A stretch of DNA of 64,000 bases, taken from positions 1-64,000 of the forward strand of contig NZ_JACRWD010000008.1 in the NCBI RefSeq assembly GCF_014306135.1, read 5' to 3'. The translations under genes and the position numbers were made by a program. The stretch comes from Paraclostridium hominis (GTDB lineage Bacteria; Bacillota; Clostridia; Peptostreptococcales; Peptostreptococcaceae). Positions 1 to 8,499 of this stretch are shown piece after piece. Every line of letters begins with the position of its first letter. Position 1 is the stretch's first letter. The notes beneath the pieces are model-generated. The model saw only the letters and a program-made list of their open reading frames with translations, was not told where the DNA came from and ran no database searches.

Positions 1-128
1 CCAACTTCAAGATAAGATTTCCCACCGTAAGGGTAAGATCCCAGGAAGACTACCTGGTTGATAGGTCAAAGGTGGAAGTACAGTAATGTATGTAGCTTAT
101 TGATACTAATAGATCGAGGACTTGACCA
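1..128 (+). rRNA. rrl: 23S ribosomal RNA, 3' end (partial)
   Basis: The first ~128 bases match the conserved 3' end of bacterial 23S rRNA, including the stretch around 'ggtggaagtacagtaatgta' and the terminal 'tagatcgaggacttgacca'. The gene begins before the window. It is followed by a spacer with no tRNA and then 5S. The exact 3' end is placed by similarity to clostridial 23S ends and may be off by a few bases. Confidence 0.95.
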
Positions 129-269
129 AAATGAAAATCTTTCAAAATCGATTTTCATAGCGCCAACCAAGTCGATGACTTCGGTTGCTTAAAGATTATT
201 TAATCTAATAAATGTTATTCAGTTTTTAGAGTACTAACTCTAACTAAATAGATATTAATCTATGAAAGA
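129..269 (+). other. 23S-5S rRNA internal spacer with two processing-type hairpins
   Basis: The spacer holds no tRNA. Two hairpins are visible: a perfect 9-bp stem 131-139/150-158 (atgaaaatc / gattttcat) and a second stem at 164-173/177-187 with one bulged base and a GAU loop. Such stems in rRNA spacers are usual RNase III or maturation substrates. The function here is inferred from position. Confidence 0.6.
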
Positions 270-391
<122 letters not shown>

Positions 392-495
392 TCTTTTTTT
401 ATTTTGTATATAATAAATTCAGTAAATGTTATTTGTATTTCACAGAATGAAGTGTAAAATAAATATGAGAATATAATTTAATAAAATATCAATGT

Positions 496-526
496 AAAAG
501 TCACTTTATAAAGTGACTTTTATTTG
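496..526 (+). terminator. Terminator-like perfect palindrome after the rRNA operon
   Basis: aaaagtcacttta (496-508) is followed at once by its exact complement (509-521), then a T-rich tail. It lies between 5S and the decarboxylase gene and probably ends rRNA operon transcription. With no unpaired loop bases in the full palindrome, the central pairs must open to form the turn. Confidence 0.7.
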
Positions 527-546
527 TATAATAAAGTGTATGACTG

Positions 547-592
547 AAAGGAGGAGCTTTAAGATAATATTTAACTTAAAGCTATTAAAATG
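547..592 (+). promoter_or_regulatory. Ribosome binding site joined to its start codon across a hairpin
   Basis: AAAGGAGG at 547-554 is followed immediately by a perfect 9-bp stem, agctttaag (555-563) and cttaaagct (575-583), then six bases and ATG (590). Linear spacing is too long for initiation, but with the stem folded the spacing becomes about 6 nt. No closer ATG, GTG or TTG is in frame, because a TAA lies at 572-574. The geometry is seen directly; the role is inferred. Confidence 0.45.
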
Positions 593-2005
593 AAAACACC
601 TATTATAAATTCTTTAAGAAATTTAGTTGATGAAAATATAATATCGTTCCATGTTCCAGGTCATAAAAAAGGGTATATTTATGAAAAATTAGGATATGAA
701 GATTTATTTAGAAATTTATATAAACTAGATACAACAGAAGTACCTGGAACAGATAATTTACATTCACCTGAAGAATGTATAATGGAATCACTTAAAATAG
801 CATCAGAGACATTTAAAAGCGATAAAACATATTATTTGATAAATGGATCAACTTGTGGAATTGAGGCAGCTATAATGGCTGTAACAAAGCCTAAAGAAAA
901 GATTATAATGAATAGAGACTGTCACCAATCAGCTATAAATGCATGTATTGTTGGAGATATAAACCCTGTATATATAAAAGCAAATATAAATGATCATAGT
1001 AATACTTTAAATGGAGTTAAATTTGAACATGTAAAGACTGTTATAGATAGTAACTTGGATGCAAAAGCATTATTCTTGACGTATCCAACTTATTTTGGAA
1101 ATATATGTGATCTAAAAAGCATTTGCGAGTATGCTCATAGTAAAGATATGATTGTATTAGTAGATGAAGCTCATGGAGCTCATTTAGGATTAAGTGATAA
1201 ACTACCATATACTGCATTGAGTCAAGGTGCAGATTTAGTAATACAAAGCACACATAAGACATTGCCATCATTTACACAGTCATCTATGATCCATATTAAG
1301 GGTAATAGAATAGATGAGAATAGATTATCTAATATGCTTAGAATAACACAATCATCAAGTCCATCTTATTTACTTATGGCATCTCTAGAGATTGCTGTAG
1401 ATATTTACTTAAATAAAGGAAAAGATTTGATGGAGGAGTTACTTGTAAATATATCAGAATTTAAAAATGATATTTATAAACTTAAATATATTTCAATAGA
1501 TGAATCTGACGATAAAACTAAGATATTTTTAAATACAAAGAAATTAGGAATAACAGGATATGATTTAGAAAAAATTTTAAGAGAAAAATATAAAATCCAA
1601 GTTGAGTTAGCTAATTATTATGGAGTTTTACTTATATCTACTATAGGAAATACAAAAGAAGATTTTTCCAAATTAAAAGAGGCTTTATATGAGATTGATA
1701 AAAAGTATAAGAAAGAATCTAAATTAAGAGATATACATTATCCATTAGATATGCCTAAAAAAATATTAACTCCAAGAGAGGCATTTTATACTGATAAAAA
1801 AAATGTTAAAATAAATGATAGTATAGGTAAAATATCTGGTGAGTATATTATTCCATACCCACCTGGCATTAGCTTAGTATCTCCTGGAGAAGAGATTACG
1901 GAAGAGGTTATTGAATATATTATAAAATGTAGAGAGAAAGGTATGAATGTTAGCGGAGTTAAAGATTCTAATCTTGAATATATTCAAATTATAGATATAA
2001 AGTAA
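590..2005 (+). CDS. Orn/Lys/Arg decarboxylase-family PLP enzyme (YaaO-like)
   Basis: A fold-type I PLP decarboxylase of 471 residues, the short class typical of Firmicutes rather than the >700-residue inducible enzymes. Near the N-terminus it has 'SFHVPGHKKG', which is diagnostic of the family. In the middle 'VDEAHGAHLG' supplies the cofactor aspartate and 'STHKTLPSFTQSSMIH' the Schiff-base lysine. A C-terminal domain follows. The substrate (arginine, lysine or ornithine) cannot be told from sequence. It directly precedes tmk, as yaaO does in Bacillus. The only in-frame ATG is at 590, yet the strong Shine-Dalgarno sequence AAAGGAGG is about 35 nt upstream. A 9-bp hairpin (555-563/575-583) would bring the two together. 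Confidence 0.85.
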   Translation: MKTPIINSLRNLVDENIISFHVPGHKKGYIYEKLGYEDLFRNLYKLDTTEVPGTDNLHSPEECIMESLKIASETFKSDKTYYLINGSTCGIEAAIMAVTKPKEKIIMNRDCHQSAINACIVGDINPVYIKANINDHSNTLNGVKFEHVKTVIDSNLDAKALFLTYPTYFGNICDLKSICEYAHSKDMIVLVDEAHGAHLGLSDKLPYTALSQGADLVIQSTHKTLPSFTQSSMIHIKGNRIDENRLSNMLRITQSSSPSYLLMASLEIAVDIYLNKGKDLMEELLVNISEFKNDIYKLKYISIDESDDKTKIFLNTKKLGITGYDLEKILREKYKIQVELANYYGVLLISTIGNTKEDFSKLKEALYEIDKKYKKESKLRDIHYPLDMPKKILTPREAFYTDKKNVKINDSIGKISGEYIIPYPPGISLVSPGEEITEEVIEYIIKCREKGMNVSGVKDSNLEYIQIIDIK

Positions 2006-2084
2006 ACTAAGTAGAAAGGAATTAACTATTAAGCAAGATTATACAGCTTTAATAAATTTGCTTATATGGTGACAGGTGTAAAAT

Positions 2085-2774
2085 ATGAAAGGTAAGTTAA
2101 TAATTATAGAGAGTGGTTCAGATGCTAGTGGAAAGGCTACTCAAACTAAAAAATTATATAATAAATTAATCGAAGATGGATATAATGTAAAAAAAGTAGA
2201 ATATCCAAATTATAAATCAGAATCATCTGCTTTAGTTAAAATGTACTTAAACGGAGATTTTGGAAAAAATGCTGATGATGTTGATGCATATATAGCATCT
2301 ACTTTTTTTGCAGCAGATAGATATGCATCTTTTAAAACTGAATGGGAGTCATTCTACAATGAAGGTGGAATTATAATAGCAGATAGATACACTACATCTA
2401 ACATGGTACATCAAGCATCTAAAATGGATGAAAACGAAAGAGATAAGTTTATTGATTGGTTATTTGATTATGAATTTAATTTATATAAAATACCAAAACC
2501 AGACTGTGTAGTATTTTTAGATGTTCCTATAGAATTTAGTAAAAAACTTATGGATAATAGAAAAAATAAATTTACAGGTGAAGATAAAAAAGATATACAT
2601 GAAGGTGATATAGAATATTTAACTAGATCATACAATAATGCTTTACATATAGCGGACAAGTATGATTGGAAAAAAATTAATTGTATAGAAAAAGAAAATT
2701 TAAGAAGTATAGATAGTATTCATGAAGAAATATATAAAATAGTTAAAGAAACTATAGATTCTATGGAGAAGTAA
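2085..2774 (+). CDS. tmk: Thymidylate kinase
   Basis: Phosphorylates dTMP to dTDP with ATP, the step feeding dTTP synthesis. The protein has 229 residues. The P-loop is at residues 11-19 (GSDASGKAT), and 'IIIADRYTTSNMVHQASK' near residue 100 carries the DR[YF] motif that places the nucleotide base. The P-loop differs from the usual DGSGKTTQ form: the second position after Lys-Ser/Thr chemistry is Ala (GKA), a variant known in clostridial Tmk. It sits between the decarboxylase and holB as in Bacillus, although the usual small genes yaaQ and yaaR are absent. The stop is two bases before the holB start, so translation is probably coupled. Confidence 0.88.
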   Translation: MKGKLIIIESGSDASGKATQTKKLYNKLIEDGYNVKKVEYPNYKSESSALVKMYLNGDFGKNADDVDAYIASTFFAADRYASFKTEWESFYNEGGIIIADRYTTSNMVHQASKMDENERDKFIDWLFDYEFNLYKIPKPDCVVFLDVPIEFSKKLMDNRKNKFTGEDKKDIHEGDIEYLTRSYNNALHIADKYDWKKINCIEKENLRSIDSIHEEIYKIVKETIDSMEK

Positions 2775-2776
2775 AT

Positions 2777-3712
2777 ATGTATTTTGATAAAATTATAGGT
2801 CAGAGTTTTGCAAAAAAATATTTATCAAACTCTATTAAAAAAGATAAGATAAATCATGCATATTTATTTGAGGGAATAGATGGGGTTGGAAAAAGTACAT
2901 TTGCAAAAGAGTTTGCAAAGTATTTACTCAAAACAGAACATATTGAAAATAGTCCAGACTATATAAATATAGAACCTCAAGGTGCAAGTATAAAAATCGC
3001 TCAAATAAGAAATCTACAAACAGATGTAATAATAAAACCGCATGGTGATTATAAAATTTATGTAATAAATAATGCAGAGAAAATGACTATGGAATCACAA
3101 AATGCGTTATTAAAGACATTAGAAGAACCTCCTATATATGTAATAATAATACTTATAACTAATAATAAAAATTCTTTACTAGATACAATAAAATCTAGAT
3201 GTGATATAGTCAAGTTTTTACCGATACCACTTGTAGAGTTAAAAACGTATTTAGAAGATAGAGGAATAGATGAAAAAAAAGCTAGTATGTTATCAACTTT
3301 TTCAAGAGGAAGTATTAGTAAAGCATTGGAATTATCTGAGTCATCAGATTTTATGATTATGAGAGAAGATATCCAAAATAACATACAAACAATTTTAGAA
3401 AAAAATGTAGTAGAAGTATTAGAACTTCCTAATAAATATGATAAATATAAAGATAATATAATAGAAGTTTTAGATATAACTATAAATTACTTTAGAGATA
3501 TAATGATGTTAAAAGAAAATATAGATAAAGATATGATTATAAATATAGATAAAATAACGTATTTGCAAAATATGAGTAAAAAAATTAACTATTCTCAAGT
3601 GTCTAAGATTATTGATATAATAGAGGAGACTAAGAAAAAGTTAAGAAGCAATTGTAACTTTAATTTGAGTGTACAAGTAATGGCTTTAAATATATATGAG
3701 GTGATTAAATGA
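2777..3712 (+). CDS. holB: DNA polymerase III delta' subunit
   Basis: Clamp-loader AAA+ subunit, 311 residues. 'IIGQSFAKKYLSNSI' at the N-terminus and Walker A GIDGVGKST (residues 33-41) are typical, followed by 'SQNALLKTLEEPP' and the arginine-finger SRC motif ('KSRCDIVKF'). The four-cysteine zinc module normally found between Walker A and the 'HPD' region is absent: the segment reads 'TEHIENSPDYINIEPQ' with no cysteine. It starts 2 bases after tmk and overlaps ricT by 4 bases (ATGA), so the three genes probably form one operon. Confidence 0.88.
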   Translation: MYFDKIIGQSFAKKYLSNSIKKDKINHAYLFEGIDGVGKSTFAKEFAKYLLKTEHIENSPDYINIEPQGASIKIAQIRNLQTDVIIKPHGDYKIYVINNAEKMTMESQNALLKTLEEPPIYVIIILITNNKNSLLDTIKSRCDIVKFLPIPLVELKTYLEDRGIDEKKASMLSTFSRGSISKALELSESSDFMIMREDIQNNIQTILEKNVVEVLELPNKYDKYKDNIIEVLDITINYFRDIMMLKENIDKDMIINIDKITYLQNMSKKINYSQVSKIIDIIEETKKKLRSNCNFNLSVQVMALNIYEVIK

Positions 3713-4593
3713 TAAGAATAGTGGGTGTTAGATTCAAAAGTGCGGGAAAAATATATTACTTTGATCCTGTAGATTTTGAAATAGAGAAAAATATAGATGT
3801 AGTTGTAGAAACTGCAAGGGGATTAGAATACGGTAAGGTTGTTGTAGGGCCTAAAGAATTAGATGAAAGTGAACTTGTATCACCTTTAAAGCCTATCGTT
3901 AGAATAGCGACTGAGGAAGATACTAAAATATATTTAGAGAATAAAGAAAAGGCAAAAGAAACATTTGAAGTATGTCAACAAAAAATAAAAGAACATGAGT
4001 TAACAATGTTTCTTATAGATTGTGAGTATACATTTGATAGAAATAAGTTAATATTTTACTTTACAGCAGAAGGAAGAATAGATTTTAGAGAGCTTGTAAA
4101 AGATTTAGCATCTATATTTAAGACAAGAATAGAATTAAGACAAATAGGTGTAAGAGATGAAGCTAAATCTATAGGAGGATTAGGGCCATGTGGAAGAAGC
4201 TTATGTTGTTCTTCTTGGTTAGGAGATTTCCAACCTGTTTCTATAAAAATGGCTAAAGATCAAAACTTATCACTTAATCCAACTAAAATATCGGGTATAT
4301 GTGGTAGATTATTCTGTTGCTTAAAATATGAGCACGATGTATATAGTGAGGCATTAGAAAAAATGCCTACAGTAGGATCGGTAGTTCAAGTTCCAGATGG
4401 AAAAGGTAAAGTAATAGAAATTAACCCACTTTTAGAACAAGCTAAGGTAGAATTACAAGATAAAAATATCAAATTATACGAAGTTGAAGATATAAAAGTT
4501 TTACAAGAAGCAAGAAAGTGTGGAGGCTGTGGTTCAAGAGATGAAAGACTTGATGCAGAGACTCTAAGAGAATTAAGAAAACTAGAAGATTAA
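3709..4593 (+). CDS. ricT: PSP1-domain protein RicT (YaaT), RNase Y-associated
   Basis: A 294-residue PSP1 protein. In Bacillus, RicT (YaaT) forms the RicAFT complex, which binds iron-sulfur clusters and steers RNase Y processing and Spo0A phosphorelay activity. The cysteine pattern is clear: 'CGRSLCCSSWLGDFQPVSIK' and 'GICGRLFCCLKYEHD' in the middle, plus a C-terminal 'CGGCG'. The last is an extra cluster not needed for the PSP1 core. It overlaps the holB stop by 4 bases. Its partners RicA and RicF are not in this window. Confidence 0.88.
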   Translation: MIRIVGVRFKSAGKIYYFDPVDFEIEKNIDVVVETARGLEYGKVVVGPKELDESELVSPLKPIVRIATEEDTKIYLENKEKAKETFEVCQQKIKEHELTMFLIDCEYTFDRNKLIFYFTAEGRIDFRELVKDLASIFKTRIELRQIGVRDEAKSIGGLGPCGRSLCCSSWLGDFQPVSIKMAKDQNLSLNPTKISGICGRLFCCLKYEHDVYSEALEKMPTVGSVVQVPDGKGKVIEINPLLEQAKVELQDKNIKLYEVEDIKVLQEARKCGGCGSRDERLDAETLRELRKLED

Positions 4594-4598
4594 TATGG

Positions 4599-4620
4599 GG
4601 GTAGGATAATTCCTACCCTT
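4599..4620 (+). terminator. Hairpin between ricT and the methyltransferase gene
   Basis: Perfect 8-bp stem gggtagga (4599-4606) / tcctaccc (4611-4618) with TAAT loop and only a short T-tail (4619-4621). It may be a weak terminator or an attenuator inside the operon. Confidence 0.5.
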
Positions 4621-4655
4621 TAAATTATAGATTTTTTATAGCAAGGAGTAAATTT

Positions 4656-5408
4656 ATGGACGTAAAGTTAAAAGACACGGAAAGAATAGATGATATTCAA
4701 TTAAAAGGATTGAGGTTAATTCAAGATACAACAGGATTTTGCTTCGGAGTAGATGCTGTATTACTAGCCAATTTTACAAAGGTAAAAAGAGGAGCTAGTG
4801 TTGTAGATTTAGGAACAGGAACAGGTATAATACCAATACTTATAGCTGGAAAAAGTGAAGCTAAAGAAATAATAGGTGTTGAAATACAAGAAGAAGTATA
4901 TGAGATGGCAACAAGATCTGTATTACTAAATGATTTACAAGATAGAGTAAAGATAGTTAATGGAGATATAAAAACTATAGATGAAACTTTAGAAGTTAAT
5001 AAATTTGATGTAGTTACTTCAAATCCTCCATATATGCATGATAACGGAATTAAAAATCCTAATGATAAAAAGGCTATATCTAGACATGAAGTTAAATGTA
5101 ACTTAGAAGACGTAATAAGATCTTCATCTAGATTGTTAAAGGATTTAGGAAAATTTTATATGATTCATAGACCAACAAGATTAATAGAAATAATAACATT
5201 AGCAAGAAAATATAAATTAGAACCTAAGCAAATTCAATTTATACATCCTAAACAAGGAAAAGCTCCTAATATAATGTTAGTTCAATTTACTAAGGGTGGA
5301 AGACCAGATTTAAAAATACTAGACCCACTATATGTTTATGATGAGGATGGGCAATATACTAAAGCAATCAATGATATATATGCAAATGAAGATATAGGAG
5401 AGAAGTAA
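4656..5408 (+). CDS. tRNA1(Val) adenine-N6 methyltransferase-like protein (YabB/TrmN6 family)
   Basis: A 250-residue class I SAM-dependent methyltransferase. Motif I is 'VVDLGTGTGIIPILIAGK' near residue 45. The catalytic NPPY motif ('TSNPPYMHD'), typical of N6-adenine methyltransferases, is near residue 125. The N-terminal 'QDTTGFCFGVDAVLLANF' is characteristic of the YfiC/TrmN6 family. By family it modifies A37 of tRNA-Val, but the exact target in Firmicutes is not certain. The start has a good RBS (aaggag, 4644-4649). The stop abuts the rsmI ATG, as yabB-yabC do in Bacillus. Confidence 0.82.
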   Translation: MDVKLKDTERIDDIQLKGLRLIQDTTGFCFGVDAVLLANFTKVKRGASVVDLGTGTGIIPILIAGKSEAKEIIGVEIQEEVYEMATRSVLLNDLQDRVKIVNGDIKTIDETLEVNKFDVVTSNPPYMHDNGIKNPNDKKAISRHEVKCNLEDVIRSSSRLLKDLGKFYMIHRPTRLIEIITLARKYKLEPKQIQFIHPKQGKAPNIMLVQFTKGGRPDLKILDPLYVYDEDGQYTKAINDIYANEDIGEK

Positions 5409-6242
5409 ATGAGTGGAAAATTATATGTATGTGGAACTCCAATAGGGAATTTAGAAGATATAACGTATAGAACTTTAAGAGTTTTAAATGAGGTCGATTT
5501 AATAGCAGCAGAAGACACTAGACATAGTATTAAACTTTTAAATCATTTTGAAATATCTAAACCACTAACAAGTTATCATGAACACAACAAAGATAATAAA
5601 GGTGAATATCTAATTAATAAATTGTTAAGTGGAGAAAATATAGCATTAATAAGTGATGCAGGAATGCCTGGTATATCAGATCCAGGAGAGGAAATAATAA
5701 AACAAGCCATAGAAAATGATATAGAAGTAGTTGTTTTGCCTGGAGCTACAGCTTCAATAACAGCTTTAATAGGTTCAGGTCTTGAAACAGGTAAATTTGC
5801 ATTCGAAGGATTTTTAGATAGAGATAAAAAAAGAAGAAGAGAACAATTAGAAGAATTAAAACATGAAAAAAGAACTATAATATTTTATGAATCACCACAC
5901 AGATTAAAAGATACTCTAAAAGATATGGTTAAAATATTAGGAAATAGAAATATTGCTATAAATAGAGAATTAACTAAGAAGTATCAAGAGGTAATAAGAA
6001 ATGATATACAGGGATGTATAGATATATTTAATGAAAGAGAAGTAAAAGGTGAATTTGTTCTTATAGTTGAAGGATTTAAGGGTGAAATAGAAAAAACTTG
6101 TGAATATGATAATCTAAATGATAGAGAATATGTAATAAAGCTTATGGAAGAAGGTACAACTAAAAAAGATGCAATTAAAGTTGTATGCAAAGAAAGAAAA
6201 CTTAAAAAAGATATAGTATATAAACAAGTTTTAGATTTATAA
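5409..6242 (+). CDS. rsmI: 16S rRNA (cytidine-1402-2'-O)-methyltransferase
   Basis: A 277-residue tetrapyrrole-methylase-fold enzyme that 2'-O-methylates C1402 at the ribosomal decoding centre. Conserved segments are 'VCGTPIGNLEDITYRTLRVL', 'AAEDTRHSIKLL', 'ALISDAGMPGISDPG' and 'VVLPGATASITALIGSG'. Length matches the family. It begins directly after the preceding stop, so translation is coupled. A C-terminal ~50-residue helical part follows the catalytic core. Confidence 0.93.
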   Translation: MSGKLYVCGTPIGNLEDITYRTLRVLNEVDLIAAEDTRHSIKLLNHFEISKPLTSYHEHNKDNKGEYLINKLLSGENIALISDAGMPGISDPGEEIIKQAIENDIEVVVLPGATASITALIGSGLETGKFAFEGFLDRDKKRRREQLEELKHEKRTIIFYESPHRLKDTLKDMVKILGNRNIAINRELTKKYQEVIRNDIQGCIDIFNEREVKGEFVLIVEGFKGEIEKTCEYDNLNDREYVIKLMEEGTTKKDAIKVVCKERKLKKDIVYKQVLDL

Positions 6243-6259
6243 AATAGAGGTGATAAAAC

Positions 6260-6958
6260 ATGACATTAGTTAAGAAGCTAATGGATTGTATAAAAAGTGA
6301 AAATAGTTGCACTCATCTAAGAGAGATGGATAAATTAGGGGAACTAGAACAAGTATTTCCTATTATATCGAAGATGAAAACTGTTGGTGAATGTAAATTC
6401 CATGTTATAAATTGTTTTGAACATTCAATACTGGCATTAGAACTTTTAGAAGAAATAATACGAGAAGAATCATTTTTCGATACGCATATAAGATATAAAG
6501 TACTTGAAAATTTAAATGAAAAATTAGATGATGGAATTAAGAAAAAAGAACTTATAAAGTTAGGTATATTTTTACACGACATGGGGAAACCATTAGCTCA
6601 AACTATTGACGATAATGGTAGAGTTCACTTTAAAAAACATGAAGTTATAGGAGCAAATGAAATTTTTGAAATAGGTAAAAATTTAGGGTTAAGTGAAAAA
6701 AATATAAATATCTTATATAAATATATAAGATACCATATGACATTACTTGAGTTTTATAAAAATAATAATATGAGTAAAGATGTTTTATTTAATGCATTTG
6801 ATATATTAAAAGATGAGAGCATAGACATTTTTATTATAGGATATGCTGATATTGTGTCTACTAGAAAGTTAATAAGACCTAATGAAGACACAGGTGTTAT
6901 AAAATCATATATGACCTATGGAATAACAAATTACTTATACAGATATAATAGAATTTAA
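6260..6958 (+). CDS. Stand-alone HD-domain protein, similar to the HD part of CCA-adding enzymes
   Basis: 232 residues with metal-binding histidines of an HD fold: 'NCFEHSILAL' (first His), 'GIFLHDMGKP' (HD pair), 'HFKKHEVIGA' and 'YIRYHMTLLEF'. The arrangement resembles the HD region found C-terminal to the nucleotidyltransferase in some tRNA CCA-adding enzymes and poly(A) polymerases, but no nucleotidyltransferase domain is present. A phosphohydrolase role on nucleotide or RNA ends is possible; the substrate is unknown. It starts 17 bases after rsmI with an AGAGGTGA-type RBS and ends the operon before a strong terminator. Confidence 0.65.
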   Translation: MTLVKKLMDCIKSENSCTHLREMDKLGELEQVFPIISKMKTVGECKFHVINCFEHSILALELLEEIIREESFFDTHIRYKVLENLNEKLDDGIKKKELIKLGIFLHDMGKPLAQTIDDNGRVHFKKHEVIGANEIFEIGKNLGLSEKNINILYKYIRYHMTLLEFYKNNNMSKDVLFNAFDILKDESIDIFIIGYADIVSTRKLIRPNEDTGVIKSYMTYGITNYLYRYNRI

Positions 6959-7011
6959 GTAAAATTTTTTAAAATTTAAATATAGACAATTTTAAAAAAT
7001 TTGTATATTAT

Positions 7012-7050
7012 AAAAGTGTATTAGCTATTTAAGGCTAATACACTTTTATT
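7012..7050 (+). terminator. Rho-independent terminator
   Basis: Perfect 14-bp stem aaaagtgtattagc (7012-7025) / gctaatacactttt (7034-7047) with T-rich flank, ending the yaaO-rsmI-HD operon. Confidence 0.85.
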
Positions 7051-7148
7051 GTATTTATATTTAAAGCCTTTGGGAAACAAAGGTTTAATTAATAATTTTA
7101 TGGAAAACGATTTTATAAAAGGTGACTTAAATTTGGGGAGGATAAAAC

Positions 7149-8339
7149 ATGAGAAAAAACATATCAAATAAATTGAAGTCGATTCAGCCATCGGTAACTT
7201 TAGCTATAACTGCAAAAGCTAAAAGTTTAAAGGCTCAGGGGATAGACATAATAGGATTTGGAGCTGGGGAACCAGATTTTAGAACTCCTAAGCATATAAG
7301 AGATGCAGCAATAAATGCTATAGAAAATGAAAGTATAGGCTATACAGCAGCTTCAGGAATGGAAAGTTTAAAAAAAGCTATATGTGATAAATTAAAAAGA
7401 GATAACAACTTAGAATATACACAAGACCAAATAGTTGTATCAAATGGAGCTAAACATTCTTTATTTAACACTTTATCGGCAATATGTAATCCAGGGGATG
7501 AAGTAATAGTACCTAATCCATATTGGGTAAGTTATCCAGAATTAGTTAGACTTGTAGATGCAAACCCTGTATTTGTTGAGTGTCCAGAAGAAGCTGAGTT
7601 TAAATATACTGTTGAAGCTTTAGAAGCTGCTATAACAGATAAAACTAAAGCTATAATATTAAATACACCAAATAACCCAACGGGTACTGCTTACAAAGAA
7701 GAAGATTTAAGAGCAATAGCTGATTTAGCTGTTAAACATAATATATATGTAATATCAGATGAAATATATGAAAAATTATTATATGAAGGAACTCATACAA
7801 GTATAGCTTCTTTCAATCAAGATATAAAAGATTTAGCTATAGTAGTAAATGGAGTAGCAAAAGCTTATGCTATGACAGGATGGAGAATAGGATATACTGC
7901 TTGTAATAAGGAAATAGCTAAGGCTATGTCTAATTTCCAAAGTCATGCTACATCAAATCCTAATACTATAGCTCAATATGCAACTATAGCAGCTCTTAAT
8001 GGTCCAGAAGAAACTTTAAATGAAATGATTAAAGCATTTAAAGAAAGAAGGGATTTTATGGTTGAAAAGATAAATTCTATAGAAAATTTATCTTGCTTGA
8101 ATCCACAAGGAGCTTTCTACGTAATGGTAAACATAAGCAAATTAATAGGTAAAACTATAAATGGAAAAGCTATAAATAATTCAGTAGATTTTGCAGATTA
8201 CTTATTAGATGATGCAAAAGTAGCAGTTGTACCAGGAATAGGATTTGGAAATGATAACTACATAAGACTTTCTTATGCAACTTCATTAGATAATATAAAA
8301 GAAGGATTAAATAGAATAGAAAAAGCTATAGCTTTATAA
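7149..8339 (+). CDS. Class I aspartate/aromatic aminotransferase
   Basis: PLP enzyme of 396 residues that moves an amino group between an amino acid and 2-oxoglutarate. 'GFGAGEPDFRTPKHI', 'NTPNNPTGTAY', 'ISDEIYEKLLYEG' and the Schiff-base lysine region 'VAKAYAMTGWRIGYT' are the classic aspartate aminotransferase (subgroup I-gamma) motifs. The residue before the lysine is Ala where Ser is more common. 'NYIRLSYATS' near the end supplies the substrate-carboxylate arginine. It is a single-gene unit with RBS GGGGAGG (7135-7141) and its own terminator. Aspartate is the likely substrate, not proven. Confidence 0.88.
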   Translation: MRKNISNKLKSIQPSVTLAITAKAKSLKAQGIDIIGFGAGEPDFRTPKHIRDAAINAIENESIGYTAASGMESLKKAICDKLKRDNNLEYTQDQIVVSNGAKHSLFNTLSAICNPGDEVIVPNPYWVSYPELVRLVDANPVFVECPEEAEFKYTVEALEAAITDKTKAIILNTPNNPTGTAYKEEDLRAIADLAVKHNIYVISDEIYEKLLYEGTHTSIASFNQDIKDLAIVVNGVAKAYAMTGWRIGYTACNKEIAKAMSNFQSHATSNPNTIAQYATIAALNGPEETLNEMIKAFKERRDFMVEKINSIENLSCLNPQGAFYVMVNISKLIGKTINGKAINNSVDFADYLLDDAKVAVVPGIGFGNDNYIRLSYATSLDNIKEGLNRIEKAIAL

Positions 8340-8348
8340 TATAAAAAG

Positions 8349-8376
8349 GGTATCTCAATTTTGAGATGCCTTTTTT
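8349..8376 (+). terminator. Rho-independent terminator after the aminotransferase gene
   Basis: Stem ggtatctcaa (8349-8358) / ttgagatgcc (8361-8370), one G-U pair, followed by six Ts. Confidence 0.88.
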
Positions 8377-8499
8377 ATATTATAAACAATAATTTAAATA
8401 AGCTACATAAAATTACAAAATAAATAATTTAGTAGAAGTAAATGTAATTATAAAGTATAATTATTTATATTGTTTAGAAATTGAAATATGGGGGAAGAT

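Noticed and set aside
6983..7011. Promoter TAGACA-17-TATTAT
   Set aside because: The -10 ends at the first base of a terminator hairpin, so transcripts would begin inside it; probably chance in AT-rich DNA.
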